Assembly: GCF_004295345.1 (NCBI RefSeq)
Contig: NZ_CP036200.1
Span: 496,001 to 560,000, forward strand
Direction of reading: 5' to 3'
Length of the DNA stretch: 64,000 nt
DNA from: Shewanella maritima
GTDB taxonomy: Bacteria > Pseudomonadota > Gammaproteobacteria > Enterobacterales > Shewanellaceae
The translations under genes were made by a program, and so were the position numbers. This document shows positions 38,007 to 46,904 of this stretch, one piece after another. The notes under the pieces are model-generated. The model searched no databases. It was given only the letters and a program-made list of their open reading frames with translations, and was not told the DNA's origin. Numbering within the stretch: the first letter of the stretch is position 1; every line of letters begins with the position of its first letter.

Positions 38007-39020
38007 TTACACAGATCGACTATGCCAAGGAGCAAAACTTACAAATTCACTTTTGCCTGGCTTTATTTCAATCAAGCCAATCTCCGACATAAACTCAATC
38101 CACTCGAACATTTGCAGGCCTATGTCATTCAACCGAATACCACACTCGTATGCAAAATACTCGTAAGCGGCATTAACACCAGACATGACATCTCCATTTG
38201 ATAACACAACATCGGGAACTTCGTTATCATCTTCATCATCCCACCAGTCTTGAGCGTCTTGAACTACAAAAAACTCTATATAAGGATATGCATCCTCTAA
38301 TTGATCAATACTCATCATGTACTGCCAATGTTCCCTGAGGACCACCTTTTCAGTTTCACTTTCTTCATAAATATAGAGTTGGCTTCTAGTCTTGCTTTGC
38401 CAATCCCAAAACTCTAACTTATGACATACCGCTCTGCTCTCAGCTGTTGCTAAGTGCCAAATTAAGTCGTAGTCTCGATAGCAGACATCCACATGTTCAT
38501 TTTCGTCCCCAAGAGCTTTCTTCCATTCTTTGATGTCGTTTTCTTGCAAAATAAGACGAAATGCCTGTGAATCTAGCTTGCTGTTCGTGGGGACGTTAAT
38601 TGTTGCAGTCTCTTGGTTTAGCGTAAGAATTTCTCTGCCCCAAGTGTTTTTTACGTACTCAGATATATTAAGAATTAAGAATTCTCCCGCTGATTCAATA
38701 AAAAGAACAAGATAAGTCGGCATTGGTTGTAAAAACCAATAGCGAAGGTGGTTAACCGATAATGATATTTTTACTTCCTCGCTTTTCTCATAGTCTTCTA
38801 ATGAAATGGTTTTTGCCATTTTACCTTTCATTTGAAACCACACGAGAGCACTAGTCAGTTGTTCTTTCCCCGAAGAAAGTTTACGTGTAAGGTGCATTCC
38901 AATATCTCTAGCACCTCGATCATGTTCATAATTGATGAACTCTCCGTACTCAGAAGCAAATGCTCTGAATTTCTCCATATACTTTCTTTCAAAGGAGTCA
39001 GTCTCTCCCACTACGATCAC
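38007..39020 (-). CDS. Hypothetical protein, DUF4365-like N-terminus, probable gene cassette
   Basis: 337 residues, soluble. The first ~130 residues resemble DUF4365-type PD-(D/E)XK folds: an early helix, then HDRGARDIGMHLTRKL, LVWFQMKGK (a Q-X-K in the place of E-X-K), LRYWFLQPMPTYLVLFIESA and a strand with ILNISEYVKN. The rest (about 140-337) is acidic and aromatic-rich with no match I recognise. The GTG start is strongly supported by AAAGGAGAGAGAC. Cassette location and a nuclease-like fold make a defence role possible; this is inference. Between sites F and G. Confidence 0.65.
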   Translation of the reverse strand: MIVVGETDSFERKYMEKFRAFASEYGEFINYEHDRGARDIGMHLTRKLSSGKEQLTSALVWFQMKGKMAKTISLEDYEKSEEVKISLSVNHLRYWFLQPMPTYLVLFIESAGEFLILNISEYVKNTWGREILTLNQETATINVPTNSKLDSQAFRLILQENDIKEWKKALGDENEHVDVCYRDYDLIWHLATAESRAVCHKLEFWDWQSKTRSQLYIYEESETEKVVLREHWQYMMSIDQLEDAYPYIEFFVVQDAQDWWDDEDDNEVPDVVLSNGDVMSGVNAAYEYFAYECGIRLNDIGLQMFEWIEFMSEIGLIEIKPGKSEFVSFAPWHSRSV

Positions 39021-39036
39021 GTCTCTCTCCTTTAGG

Positions 39037-39136
39037 GGTTAACGCCTTACTAATGGGCGCATAAATGCTTGGCTAAAATTAGCGACGAAGGAGCACAAGC
39101 CAAGCGTTTTGCGTCCTTTTGAGTAACTTGTTAGGT
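39037..39136 (-). repeat. attC-like site G, best preserved
   Basis: 100 bp. Gene-proximal core GTTAGGT (39130-39136) fits GTTRRRY exactly and contains the stop of the neighbouring gene. The far core is GGTTAAC (39037-39043). Internal pairs: GGGCGCA against TGCGTCC, and GCTTGGCT (39068-39075) against AGCCAAGC (39097-39104), with unpaired spacers between as in attC hairpins. Confidence 0.78.
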
Positions 39137-39568
39137 ATTCTTTGTACTTTGCCAAAAGATAACAACTGAAATGATAAACGAACTTACACTTAGAATTAAT
39201 ACGTTTTCTAAACCTTGTGGGGTATTTATATCCTCCAGAAAATTGTTACCTTTTACCATTGCTACCAACGTTAAAGTACCTATTAAAACTAGAGGGCTAA
39301 TTATTCCAAAACAAATAGCGGATGTTATGCGAGATAATTTAGAAGCACATAGTTCGCAAAAAATCCAAGCCATAAAGCTAAAGATACTTGTCATTGCGAC
39401 ACCAATTAATGAAAGCATCAGAAACGCAGAGGGCCAATTTTGAAAAGGCACGTCTTTCAAATACAAAGTTATTGGCATAATTGGGAAAAGTAGAACACCA
39501 AACATTGCTAGTGCTGGAAATAGAACTAGCTTTAATGGAATGTATTTACCACCAATATAAGATTTCAT
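39131..39568 (-). CDS. Four-helix membrane protein, probable gene cassette
   Basis: Not recognised. 145 residues with four predicted membrane helices: about 12-32 (VLFPALAMFGVLLFPIMPIT), 45-70, 80-103 (ICFGIISPLVLIGTLTLVAM) and 122-140. The stop lies inside the core of attC-like site G, as is common in cassettes. First gene of the array in transcriptional order. No strong ribosome-binding site is seen. Confidence 0.65.
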   Translation of the reverse strand: MKSYIGGKYIPLKLVLFPALAMFGVLLFPIMPITLYLKDVPFQNWPSAFLMLSLIGVAMTSIFSFMAWIFCELCASKLSRITSAICFGIISPLVLIGTLTLVAMVKGNNFLEDINTPQGLENVLILSVSSFIISVVIFWQSTKNT

Positions 39569-40019
39569 ACAAATTTTGAGGAATACTTAACAGCGTATTA
39601 GCGGGAATTACGATTTAATCCATTAACATTTCGCCAGAACTCAAACTGCTTCACGCTTTTTAATTAATATTTCCAATAACTTATCAACCAAATCTAGAAA
39701 CAGCAATAGCATCTAGCGCTGGAGAAACCGAGAATTTACTTAACCGAGAATTACCTGATCTCGTTATGTAAATAGTGATAACTGAGTAACACTATAACAA
39801 TGAGCAACCTAACAGTGTTTCATTTTGTAAACCGAGAATTTTGTCACTTACATAACGAGAAGCAATTAGCGCTGATTCTCGTCTCAAAATTAAACCTGTA
39901 CAAAAACACAGCTACAACACGGTTATCGACTGGCAGCCAGATAACCATTAGCTACTGCGAGCTACCAGCACTCTTGCTCTTGCGAAGCAAATGAAACTCC
40001 AAGCAATGAAGCCCGAATG
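39569..40019. other. Non-coding right edge of the cassette array
   Basis: No integrase gene and no clear attI. ACTTAAC (39586-39592) fits the RYYYAAC core but has no partner. ACCGAGAATT occurs three times (39727, 39743, 39831) and CTCGTTATGTAA (39760-39771) faces TTACATAACGAG (39848-39859). A 64-codon frame here looks accidental. Confidence 0.5.
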
Positions 40020-40379
40020 CTACTTCTTATTCATCATGGCTTTAAGATCAGCGAACGGATTGTAAGTTGCCGCTTCTTGCTTCACCTCAGTAGTGCTGCC
40101 ATAGCGGATCAACTCTTCGTATTTTGAATGTTCATTGTCATGGCAATATAAGCACAACAACTCCCAGTTACTGCCGTCTGATGGGTTATTGTCGTGGTTA
40201 TGATCTACATGGTGAACCGTTAGTTCACTTAAATTCTTGTGGGTGAACTCTCGGGTGCAGCGACCACAAATCCACGGGTATAGCTTAAGTGCTTGCTCAC
40301 GGTAACCTTTCTCGCGTTTTGCTTTGTACTCAGCAGCTTCTGCCAATACTTTGTCGAGTTTGCTTTGATTCGCAGCCAT
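40020..40379 (-). CDS. yajD: YajD-like HNH nuclease
   Basis: 119 residues closely following E. coli YajD: GYREQALKLYPWICGRCTREF, LTVHHVDHNHDNNP, SNWELLCLYCHDNEHSKYEE and the ending NPFADLKAMMNKK. The HNH motif residues (HHVDH...N...H) and two Cys-X2-Cys pairs are intact. The cellular role of the family is unclear. It lies just beyond the cassette array and has no attC after it. Confidence 0.92.
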   Translation of the reverse strand: MAANQSKLDKVLAEAAEYKAKREKGYREQALKLYPWICGRCTREFTHKNLSELTVHHVDHNHDNNPSDGSNWELLCLYCHDNEHSKYEELIRYGSTTEVKQEAATYNPFADLKAMMNKK

Positions 40380-40395
40380 AGTTTTTATTCCAATC

Positions 40396-40435
40396 TAAAA
40401 AATTACCCCAAGGATAACAGTGCGTATCCTTGGGG
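40396..40435 (-). terminator. Intrinsic terminator of the BCCT transporter gene
   Basis: Perfect 11-bp stem CCCCAAGGATA (40406-40416) / TATCCTTGGGG (40425-40435). On the minus strand it is followed by TAATTTTTTAG. Confidence 0.85.
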
Positions 40436-40522
40436 CAAGTAGTTGTTGAGTGTAGCTTGTGCGCCAATGGTGATTTTGCCTAACGAGTCTCACGCTCAAT
40501 TACGCAAAACACTCGATTAGAC

Positions 40523-42490
40523 CTACTCTGTCACTAACTCAGAGTTCGACAGGTGTAGATAATGCAAGTAGCGCTCATACTGATTCACAATGTCAGCAAT
40601 AATCTGCTCTTCGGTATAACCCATCACGTCATATTGCTGGCCACCGTGTTCAAGGAATACTTCAACGCGGTAATAGTCTTGCTCAGAGTCGAACACTTCC
40701 ATGTCCACACCATTCATATTGAATGCACGAATACGCAATCCGTACACAAAACGTGAAGTATCATCATTACCTAACACTAGGCGCACACGTTCATCCACCT
40801 GTACGATTTCAGCTTGCACACTCATTTCTTTGAACATATTACAAACCTTGCTTAACGCCGGTCTTGCTATGTCGTCGAGAAACTCTTGCGCTTGTGCGTG
40901 TGTAGGCTGACTGACTAACACCTCAATACGATCTTTGGCACTCATATTGGTCTTAGCAAACTGCACACTGGTGTTATGTAATTGCACACTATTGAGCTTA
41001 AGCCAGTCATCTTGCAGTGCCCGGTACAAGCCTAAGCACATCAGTAGCATGACAATCAAAAACGGTAATGCGCTGGCAATAGCAGCTGTTTGTAACGCTT
41101 GTAAGCCACCCGCTATAAGCAAAATTGACGCTACTACACCTTGTAGCACTGCCCAGAAAATACGTTGCCAAACTGGCGCACTTTCATCACCGCCTGATGA
41201 CAAGTTATCAATGACTAGCGAGCCAGAATCTGATGACGTCACAAAGAAGGTAACCACCAGGCACAGGGCGATCACAGACAATAGGTTCGACATAGGCAAG
41301 TGTTCAAAGAACTTAAACAAAGCAACGGAAACGTCGGTCGAGACCGCATCAGCTAAGTAAGTCGCGCCATGATTCATGATGGCGTCAATGGCTGTGTTAC
41401 CAAATACCGTCATCCACAAGAATGTGATTGATGATGGTACAAACAATATACCCACTAAGAATTCGCGGATAGTACGCCCACGACTAACACGGGCGATAAA
41501 GGTACCAACAAATGGCGACCATGACACCCACCAGCCCCAATAGAGTAGCGTCCAGCCACCAATCCAATCTTCTTTTTGATCGTACGCGTACAGGTTAAAT
41601 GTCTTGCTCACAAGGTCGCTCAAATAGCCCCCTGTGTTTTGCACAAACGACTGCAGTAACGATACGGTAGGACCAAGTAAAAGAACCGCGACAAGCAATA
41701 AAATCGCTAAACCTAGGTTCAACTCGCTTAAGCGTTTAACACCTTTATCTAAACCTGAAAAAACCGACAAAGTAGCAATAGCTGTGATCACGACAATCAG
41801 TATCACTTGTACAGTGACATTGTTAGGTATGCTGCTAAATAGATAACTCAAACCTGAGTTGATTTGGAATACACCAAAACCAAGTGACGTTGCCACACCA
41901 AACATGGTGCCGATAACTGCAAAAGTATCTACAGCATGGCCTATTGGACCATAAATTTTATCACCAATGAGTGGGTAAAATGCTGAGCGAGGCAACAATG
42001 GCAGCTTATGGCGATAACTAAAATAGGCAAGGCTCAATGCGACAACAGCATAAATTGCCCAAGCATGCATCCCCCAGTGGAAGAAGGTGATTTTCATGGC
42101 ATCTTTAGCTGCGGCTATTGACTCAGGCGTGGCATCCGGCGGCGCTAAGTAGTGCATCACAGGCTCGGCAACACCGAAGAACATCAAACCAATGCCCATA
42201 CCGGCAGAAAACAGCATGGCAATCCAGCTTTTATAACTGTAGTCAGGCACAGCATGATCAGGGCCGAGTTTGATATCGCCAAAACGGCTAACCATAACGA
42301 AAATAATAAACAGGATAAAAATCGCGACACTTAAGATATAAAACCAGCCGGCTTTATGCTCAAACCAAGATTGGACTGACTTAAATGCTGTGCCAGCCTC
42401 TTGTGGCCAAACAGTGCTGACTAGCACCATCATTGCAATTATGAATACTGAAGAAAAAAATACAGGCGGGTTAATACTAGCCTTTGGCAA
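40523..42490 (-). CDS. betT: BCCT-family choline/betaine transporter
   Basis: 655-residue inner-membrane transporter, likely a sodium- or proton-coupled importer of choline or betaine for osmoprotection. It has about 12 membrane helices and the family motifs FSAGMGIGLMFFGVAEPVMH, FFHWGMHAWAIYAV and WTLLYWGWWVSWSPFVGTFI, with the tryptophan-rich substrate site. The cytoplasmic C-terminal extension (about 515-655) makes it BetT-like rather than BetP/CaiT-like; such tails regulate activity osmotically in relatives. No bet enzyme genes are adjacent. Confidence 0.88.
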   Translation of the reverse strand: MPKASINPPVFFSSVFIIAMMVLVSTVWPQEAGTAFKSVQSWFEHKAGWFYILSVAIFILFIIFVMVSRFGDIKLGPDHAVPDYSYKSWIAMLFSAGMGIGLMFFGVAEPVMHYLAPPDATPESIAAAKDAMKITFFHWGMHAWAIYAVVALSLAYFSYRHKLPLLPRSAFYPLIGDKIYGPIGHAVDTFAVIGTMFGVATSLGFGVFQINSGLSYLFSSIPNNVTVQVILIVVITAIATLSVFSGLDKGVKRLSELNLGLAILLLVAVLLLGPTVSLLQSFVQNTGGYLSDLVSKTFNLYAYDQKEDWIGGWTLLYWGWWVSWSPFVGTFIARVSRGRTIREFLVGILFVPSSITFLWMTVFGNTAIDAIMNHGATYLADAVSTDVSVALFKFFEHLPMSNLLSVIALCLVVTFFVTSSDSGSLVIDNLSSGGDESAPVWQRIFWAVLQGVVASILLIAGGLQALQTAAIASALPFLIVMLLMCLGLYRALQDDWLKLNSVQLHNTSVQFAKTNMSAKDRIEVLVSQPTHAQAQEFLDDIARPALSKVCNMFKEMSVQAEIVQVDERVRLVLGNDDTSRFVYGLRIRAFNMNGVDMEVFDSEQDYYRVEVFLEHGGQQYDVMGYTEEQIIADIVNQYERYLHYLHLSNSELVTE

Positions 42491-42828
42491 AATAACACTC
42501 CTTAGTTGGAGACCGTGCAGGAATTCAGCACCTTAGCAGATGCTAATCATCAGTGCGTATCCATCGTTTATCTTGAGAATACTTGAGCACTAGCCTGTTA
42601 AAGACAGGCGTCAAAACACGAAATTAACCATTAAGGCTAGCATATTTAGGCGAAGCATAGCTAACAAGTTATCTCTATGCGAACGTGGATCACACTTTCA
42701 AAAAATACTCCATCAGTTAACTGTCGGCCAACTAACCACAGGCCTCAAAGACTCATTTAATAGATAGCCAGTCATTGCAGTTCGAGTCTTTAAAAAGGAG
42801 ATGTGTTAACCCAATTGACATCAAACCA
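42491..42828. other. Intergenic stretch without recognised feature
   Basis: 338 bases between betT and yegS. Only a small hairpin CCTGT/ACAGG near 42594-42608 was noticed. It must hold the betT promoter, but I cannot place it. Confidence 0.4.
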
Positions 42829-43755
42829 CTAAACCACTTGCGTTTTGATGCACGGGCATCTTTGAGGTACGACAAGCTTAAGCACCTGGGGGATTAACTC
42901 AAACCGGACCTTTTTATTTGGATAGGGCTCGCCATCTAAATTGAGGGGCAACGGCACATCAAAATCAAACTCAAGCCATGATGTTTGAAAGTGGTGACAA
43001 AAATTTGCCTCTCGCTTCATTGACTTTATTTCTTCAACCACTTGCGGCAATTCAACGGGAGAAAAACCCCGAAGCAGTGTCACATCCATCAAACCGTCAT
43101 TTATATAAGCGTTGGGTGCAAGTACTTGTCCGCCGCCAGCTTGACGCCCGTTACACATGGCCCCCACGATTATCTCACCGCTATGTTGGCCAAATTCTGA
43201 ATTTATCTTGCCTGGGTATGGTTTGAAGCCAAGTGCCTTTGCTAAACCAGTAAGTGTATATGCCCCACCTCCCAAGAAGTTCTTTAACTCTACTGGGGTT
43301 TCTGCTGTCACTTGAGCACCAAAACCCGCGGCAGCAATATTGACGCAATAGCGTTCGTTTGCCTTAATCACGTCAACTAAGGTAGCAGTGCCATTGATAG
43401 CTAATTCAAGCGCTTGCGTTGGTGTTGATGGTATTTCACATGCAGTCGCAAAGTCATTTGCTGTACCTAGAGGTAAAATAGCCACTTCAGGAAGCGACTC
43501 AAGATGCGATGCGTAGTTTGAGTTAAGCAGCGCTGTCACCGCTTCATTCACCGAGCCATCTCCACCACCAATAACAAGCCTCTTTGCGCCCTGCTCTATT
43601 GCCTCATCAATTAACCTAGGCATGTCTTGCGATTCCCAAGTGACGCGAACAGACACATCGATTCCCTGATCTCTGTATGCGTAAACAGCCTCGCGGATCT
43701 GTGGTAGCCCAGCTTTTTTACCATTCAAAATAAGTGTTATTGCATTTACTGCCAT
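42829..43755 (-). CDS. yegS: YegS-like lipid (diacylglycerol-type) kinase
   Basis: 308 residues with the diacylglycerol kinase catalytic signature [15 protein letters not shown] and [17 protein letters not shown], then the beta-sandwich C-terminal half ([31 protein letters not shown]). E. coli YegS phosphorylates phosphatidylglycerol and similar lipids. Catalytic residues are present. The gene stands alone. Confidence 0.9.
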   Translation of the reverse strand: MAVNAITLILNGKKAGLPQIREAVYAYRDQGIDVSVRVTWESQDMPRLIDEAIEQGAKRLVIGGGDGSVNEAVTALLNSNYASHLESLPEVAILPLGTANDFATACEIPSTPTQALELAINGTATLVDVIKANERYCVNIAAAGFGAQVTAETPVELKNFLGGGAYTLTGLAKALGFKPYPGKINSEFGQHSGEIIVGAMCNGRQAGGGQVLAPNAYINDGLMDVTLLRGFSPVELPQVVEEIKSMKREANFCHHFQTSWLEFDFDVPLPLNLDGEPYPNKKVRFELIPQVLKLVVPQRCPCIKTQVV

Positions 43756-44089
43756 GATTATTACCCACTGATTTTACGCAAATTTGCACCTATATGAGCA
43801 TAAACGTTTTTTGACAATTTTAATAAAATTAATGCTGTACTGAGAGCTTAGTTACTCCTCTTACCTGAAACTCACTTTTCGAGGCGTACTATTGCTAACT
43901 AAATCAAATTCGATACATCAAGATTAACTTTTAATACGCTGCCTCATTAACACTTATCTGTATAAGTACCACCTAAGCTCAACCTTTGTCACTCCATGTA
44001 TATACAAAGCTAATACTACCTAACTTAATTTTATCTTAAAGCATATAGATAATAGCCCTCAGATATATATCACGCATTGAGAGGGCGAC
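43756..44089. other. Intergenic stretch between divergent genes
   Basis: 334 bases. A TTGACA at about 43812 has no good -10 at 17 bp. The promoters for the divergent flanking genes cannot be placed with confidence. Confidence 0.35.
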
Positions 44090-44836
44090 ATGAAAAAGAC
44101 ATCAATATCAATTATTTTGGCAACCGTTATCGGTTTATCAGGCTGCGCAAGCACTGAAGGACAAACATCTAAACAAACACAAGGTGCGCAAACTGGCGCA
44201 CTAATTGGTGCAGGTTTAGGTTTACTAATTGGTGCGGCGCGCGGTGAGCCTGGTGCAGGCCTAGCTGTTGGTGCTGGCGTTGGTGCTATTTCGGGTGGTC
44301 ATGAAGGTTGGAAGCAAGATGAAGAAGACAACCGCACCGACAAAGTCGTCGCCGCGATTAATAGCCAAAAAGACACAACTACCCAAAATACTGATGCAGA
44401 GCACGCGAATCGCGCGTTAATGCGCCTTGTAGGTCAATGGCAATTGTCTGGTTGGGTACAAGACGAAGCTAGCAATACACTGGCTCTTGATGGTGAGCTA
44501 AGCGGCAATATAAGTGTTGCAGATAGCATTGAGCTGCGCTTTAAACAGCTATCTCTAGGCGCGGACTCGTTATCTGGCAACATATTGATTGGTAATTCAG
44601 CGCAAAATGGTGCTGACATTCTCGTTAATGTTGATGACAACCAACAAAGACTTAGCGGCGGTAAGTGGGACAACGAAACCAAAACGCTAACCTTTGAAAA
44701 AGTCGCTAGTGATCAAAGCGATGAGCGAACTGCATTTAAACTGATTATGGATTTGAGCAATCCAAACAAAATCGCCATTACCAGCTATGTTAATAACGAT
44801 ACCGTTGTTGAGCAGTACCAGCTAACCCGCAGCTAG
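44090..44836 (+). CDS. Glycine-zipper lipoprotein
   Basis: 248 residues. Lipoprotein signal with GLSGC (Cys about 19). A glycine-zipper region (about 32-72: ALIGAGLGLLIGAARGEPGAG) resembles the membrane-embedded segment of SlyB/OmpA-linked lipoproteins. A beta-rich domain (about 105-248) starting RLVGQWQLSGWVQDEA may bind a ligand or act as a lipocalin-like fold (inference). AGAGGG precedes the ATG; a strong terminator follows. Confidence 0.75.
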   Translation: MKKTSISIILATVIGLSGCASTEGQTSKQTQGAQTGALIGAGLGLLIGAARGEPGAGLAVGAGVGAISGGHEGWKQDEEDNRTDKVVAAINSQKDTTTQNTDAEHANRALMRLVGQWQLSGWVQDEASNTLALDGELSGNISVADSIELRFKQLSLGADSLSGNILIGNSAQNGADILVNVDDNQQRLSGGKWDNETKTLTFEKVASDQSDERTAFKLIMDLSNPNKIAITSYVNNDTVVEQYQLTRS

Positions 44837-44865
44837 CCGATAACCTTCTGTTTAAAAAAGGTATT

Positions 44866-44901
44866 AGCGCCCACTCATGCTTTTGCATTGGTGGGCGCTT
44901 T
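44866..44901. terminator. Terminator after the glycine-zipper lipoprotein gene
   Basis: AGCGCCCAC (44866-44874) pairs with GTGGGCGCT (44891-44899), with an inner ATGC/GCAT, followed by a short T run. Confidence 0.75.
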
Positions 44902-45084
44902 ACTATCTTTAGCCTTACAGCAAACCTTCCACGTTTATATTTTCTAGCAACCTGCTTAAAACTCACCCACCCTTCAAACTGTGAACACCGCACAGAGTTG
45001 ATTTAATTGACGACTAATTTACAATTTAAAGATACGTTATATCGTAGCAACACCCGTTCACAAGTCAGAGCGAGAATCACTCTC

Positions 45085-45149
45085 TTAACAATGCTGGGGT
45101 TAACAAAGCCAGGGTTAACAATCTCTGGGTTAACATTCTTTGATTAACA
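45085..45149 (+). repeat. Five TTAACA units at 15-bp period
   Basis: TTAACA begins at 45085, 45100, 45115, 45130 and 45144; the middle units extend to GGGTTAACA. The array stops about 30 bases before the DUF1826 gene. Spacing 15, 15, 15, 14 suggests a tandem duplication or an array of protein sites. Confidence 0.8.
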
Positions 45150-45181
45150 ATGTCAGGCGTCAGTCATAAGGAAAATCTTGT

Positions 45182-45952
45182 ATGGATCTCACAATCACAG
45201 AGCCACAAGCTGATCAACAAAATCTAGGCACAAGCACAAACGTCAATGACGAAACCTGTGGTGAAATCAATGGCGAAACTAAGGGCGAAACCAAAGACAG
45301 CGCAGCAATTGAACCTCAAGCCAAAACTCGTCAGGCTGCGATTGCAGATATTCCTAATGTGCTAACCGATATTTACCGCGAAGATACTAACATTGCCCTG
45401 TGGCAGCGCTCGCTTAGCCAGGATGTCGACACAGCAGTCGCAGAATTTGTCGCTGCGAATCCTAATTTTGAAAAGTCTGTCAGTGTGTCGCCAGATGATG
45501 TAGTTGATAAGCTCGATACATTAACAATAGGCTCAGCGCCCAAAGCTCTGGTTGATAATATCGCTGAGTTAGTTGAGATGTTTTGCTGCTTGTTCGAGCT
45601 TGAAAAAACTGGGCTTAGACTAACTGTACTCAATAAAGCCATGTGCCCAAGGTTTCATGTTGATCGCGTACCTTGTCGATTAGTCACCACGTATACGGGC
45701 AGCTGCACTGAATGGTTGCCTCACAATCAGGTTAATCGCAACAAGTTAGGTCGACTCGCTGGCGGGCAAAGTGACGCATTATCAGGGCTTTATCAATCAG
45801 CTGAGTGTATTAATCAACTTAGTTGCGGTGATGTGGCGCTAATCAAAGGTGAAGAGTGGTTAGACAATGAAGGGGCGGGATTAGTGCATCGCTCACCAGC
45901 GGTAAATGCTGGCGAACCAAGGCTATTGCTAACGTTAGATTTTGGCGCCTAG
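45182..45952 (+). CDS. DUF1826 family protein
   Basis: 256 residues. A variable, acidic N-terminus with short GE.(N/K)GET repeats is followed by the DUF1826 domain: LWQRSL, PRFHVDRVPCRLVTTYTGSCTEWLP, GDVALIKGEEWL and GLVHRSPA. In other gammaproteobacteria this family is often next to COG0523 zinc chaperones and under Zur control; no COG0523 gene is here. A weak TACG/CGTA dyad (45033-45046) is not a good Zur box. Function unknown. Confidence 0.82.
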   Translation: MDLTITEPQADQQNLGTSTNVNDETCGEINGETKGETKDSAAIEPQAKTRQAAIADIPNVLTDIYREDTNIALWQRSLSQDVDTAVAEFVAANPNFEKSVSVSPDDVVDKLDTLTIGSAPKALVDNIAELVEMFCCLFELEKTGLRLTVLNKAMCPRFHVDRVPCRLVTTYTGSCTEWLPHNQVNRNKLGRLAGGQSDALSGLYQSAECINQLSCGDVALIKGEEWLDNEGAGLVHRSPAVNAGEPRLLLTLDFGA

Positions 45953-46168
45953 CATTTACAAGTTAAGGTTTGCACCCTAGCTCTTGGGCTTGTTTTTTGT
46001 ATTCGCCTAGAAAAACAGCGCGTTAAAACAGCTGCAATGATATGCGGTTGCTCCCGTTAAACTTTGTCTGTGCGCGTATTGTTTTGTGCAATCAATACGC
46101 GCTGTTCAACACTTTTTTTACCACTAAAAATACCGGATTAAATGCCTGTTTAAAAGGCTGGGGAATGG

Positions 46169-46747
46169 CTACGGCTTAGTCGTCGAAATACCTGCAGTAA
46201 GATTAAAGCGCATTGCCTCTTCAAACGACCAATCCACCTCAATTAAGTCTTGCTTACGCACCAAGCTAGTCACTCCAGCCATTTGATAACTAAGCTGAAA
46301 TAATACTGGCACCCAATCGCCTTCAGGCAGCGCATCAGTTAATGGTTTTGGTGTTTCATCACCCATAATAAAGCCCACTACGTAACCGCCATTAGCTTGC
46401 TTAACCAGCACAGTTTGCTGATTTTTAGGCTTATTATCCTTATTCATCAATGCGGCAATGTCGCGAATACTGCCATAAACAGATTTGAACAGCGGAAACT
46501 TCATTAACTGACGTTCTATCCACCCATATAGCCAAACAATGGGACTAACCGAAAAAAGTAAGCCAGCGATAAACACAATCAAGGCGACAAGCGTAAAACC
46601 TGCGCCAACAAACGGTGGCGTGACACTCAGACTTTCAAGTAAAAAACGCCCAAGCTCATCAAGTGAGATAAACAACGACCAAAACAGCCAAATCGACAAC
46701 ACCATAGGCAGTAAATTCATCAGGCCGCGGGTTAGTGTCTTTTTCAT
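46169..46747 (-). CDS. DUF502 family membrane protein
   Basis: 192 residues. Two membrane helices near the N-terminus (about 8-28 and 47-70), then the family's PLFKSVYGSIRDIAALM and a soluble C-terminal domain (VGFIMGDETPKPL). The ORF extends 18 codons upstream, but AAGGATAACT directly before the ATG at 46747 decides the start. Function is unknown. Confidence 0.82.
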   Translation of the reverse strand: MKKTLTRGLMNLLPMVLSIWLFWSLFISLDELGRFLLESLSVTPPFVGAGFTLVALIVFIAGLLFSVSPIVWLYGWIERQLMKFPLFKSVYGSIRDIAALMNKDNKPKNQQTVLVKQANGGYVVGFIMGDETPKPLTDALPEGDWVPVLFQLSYQMAGVTSLVRKQDLIEVDWSFEEAMRFNLTAGISTTKP

Positions 46748-46904
46748 AGTTATCCTTGTTGGGGAACAGTTGGTAGAGTGCAAAGCACAGCGGCTACGCA
46801 CTTGTTACTAGCACAAGCATCATAGATGTTAATTCAAAATAGCTTAAGTTGATAAACTTGATAAAGGAAGATGGTTGGCAATAAAAGCGTTAGCAATAAA
46901 AGCG

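Noticed and set aside
39800..39994. 64-codon frame right of the cassette array
   Set aside because: Runs through repeats, with no ribosome-binding site or protein-like composition.
45033..45046. TACG...CGTA dyad as a Zur operator for DUF1826
   Set aside because: Only four paired bases per side and the centre does not fit the Zur consensus.
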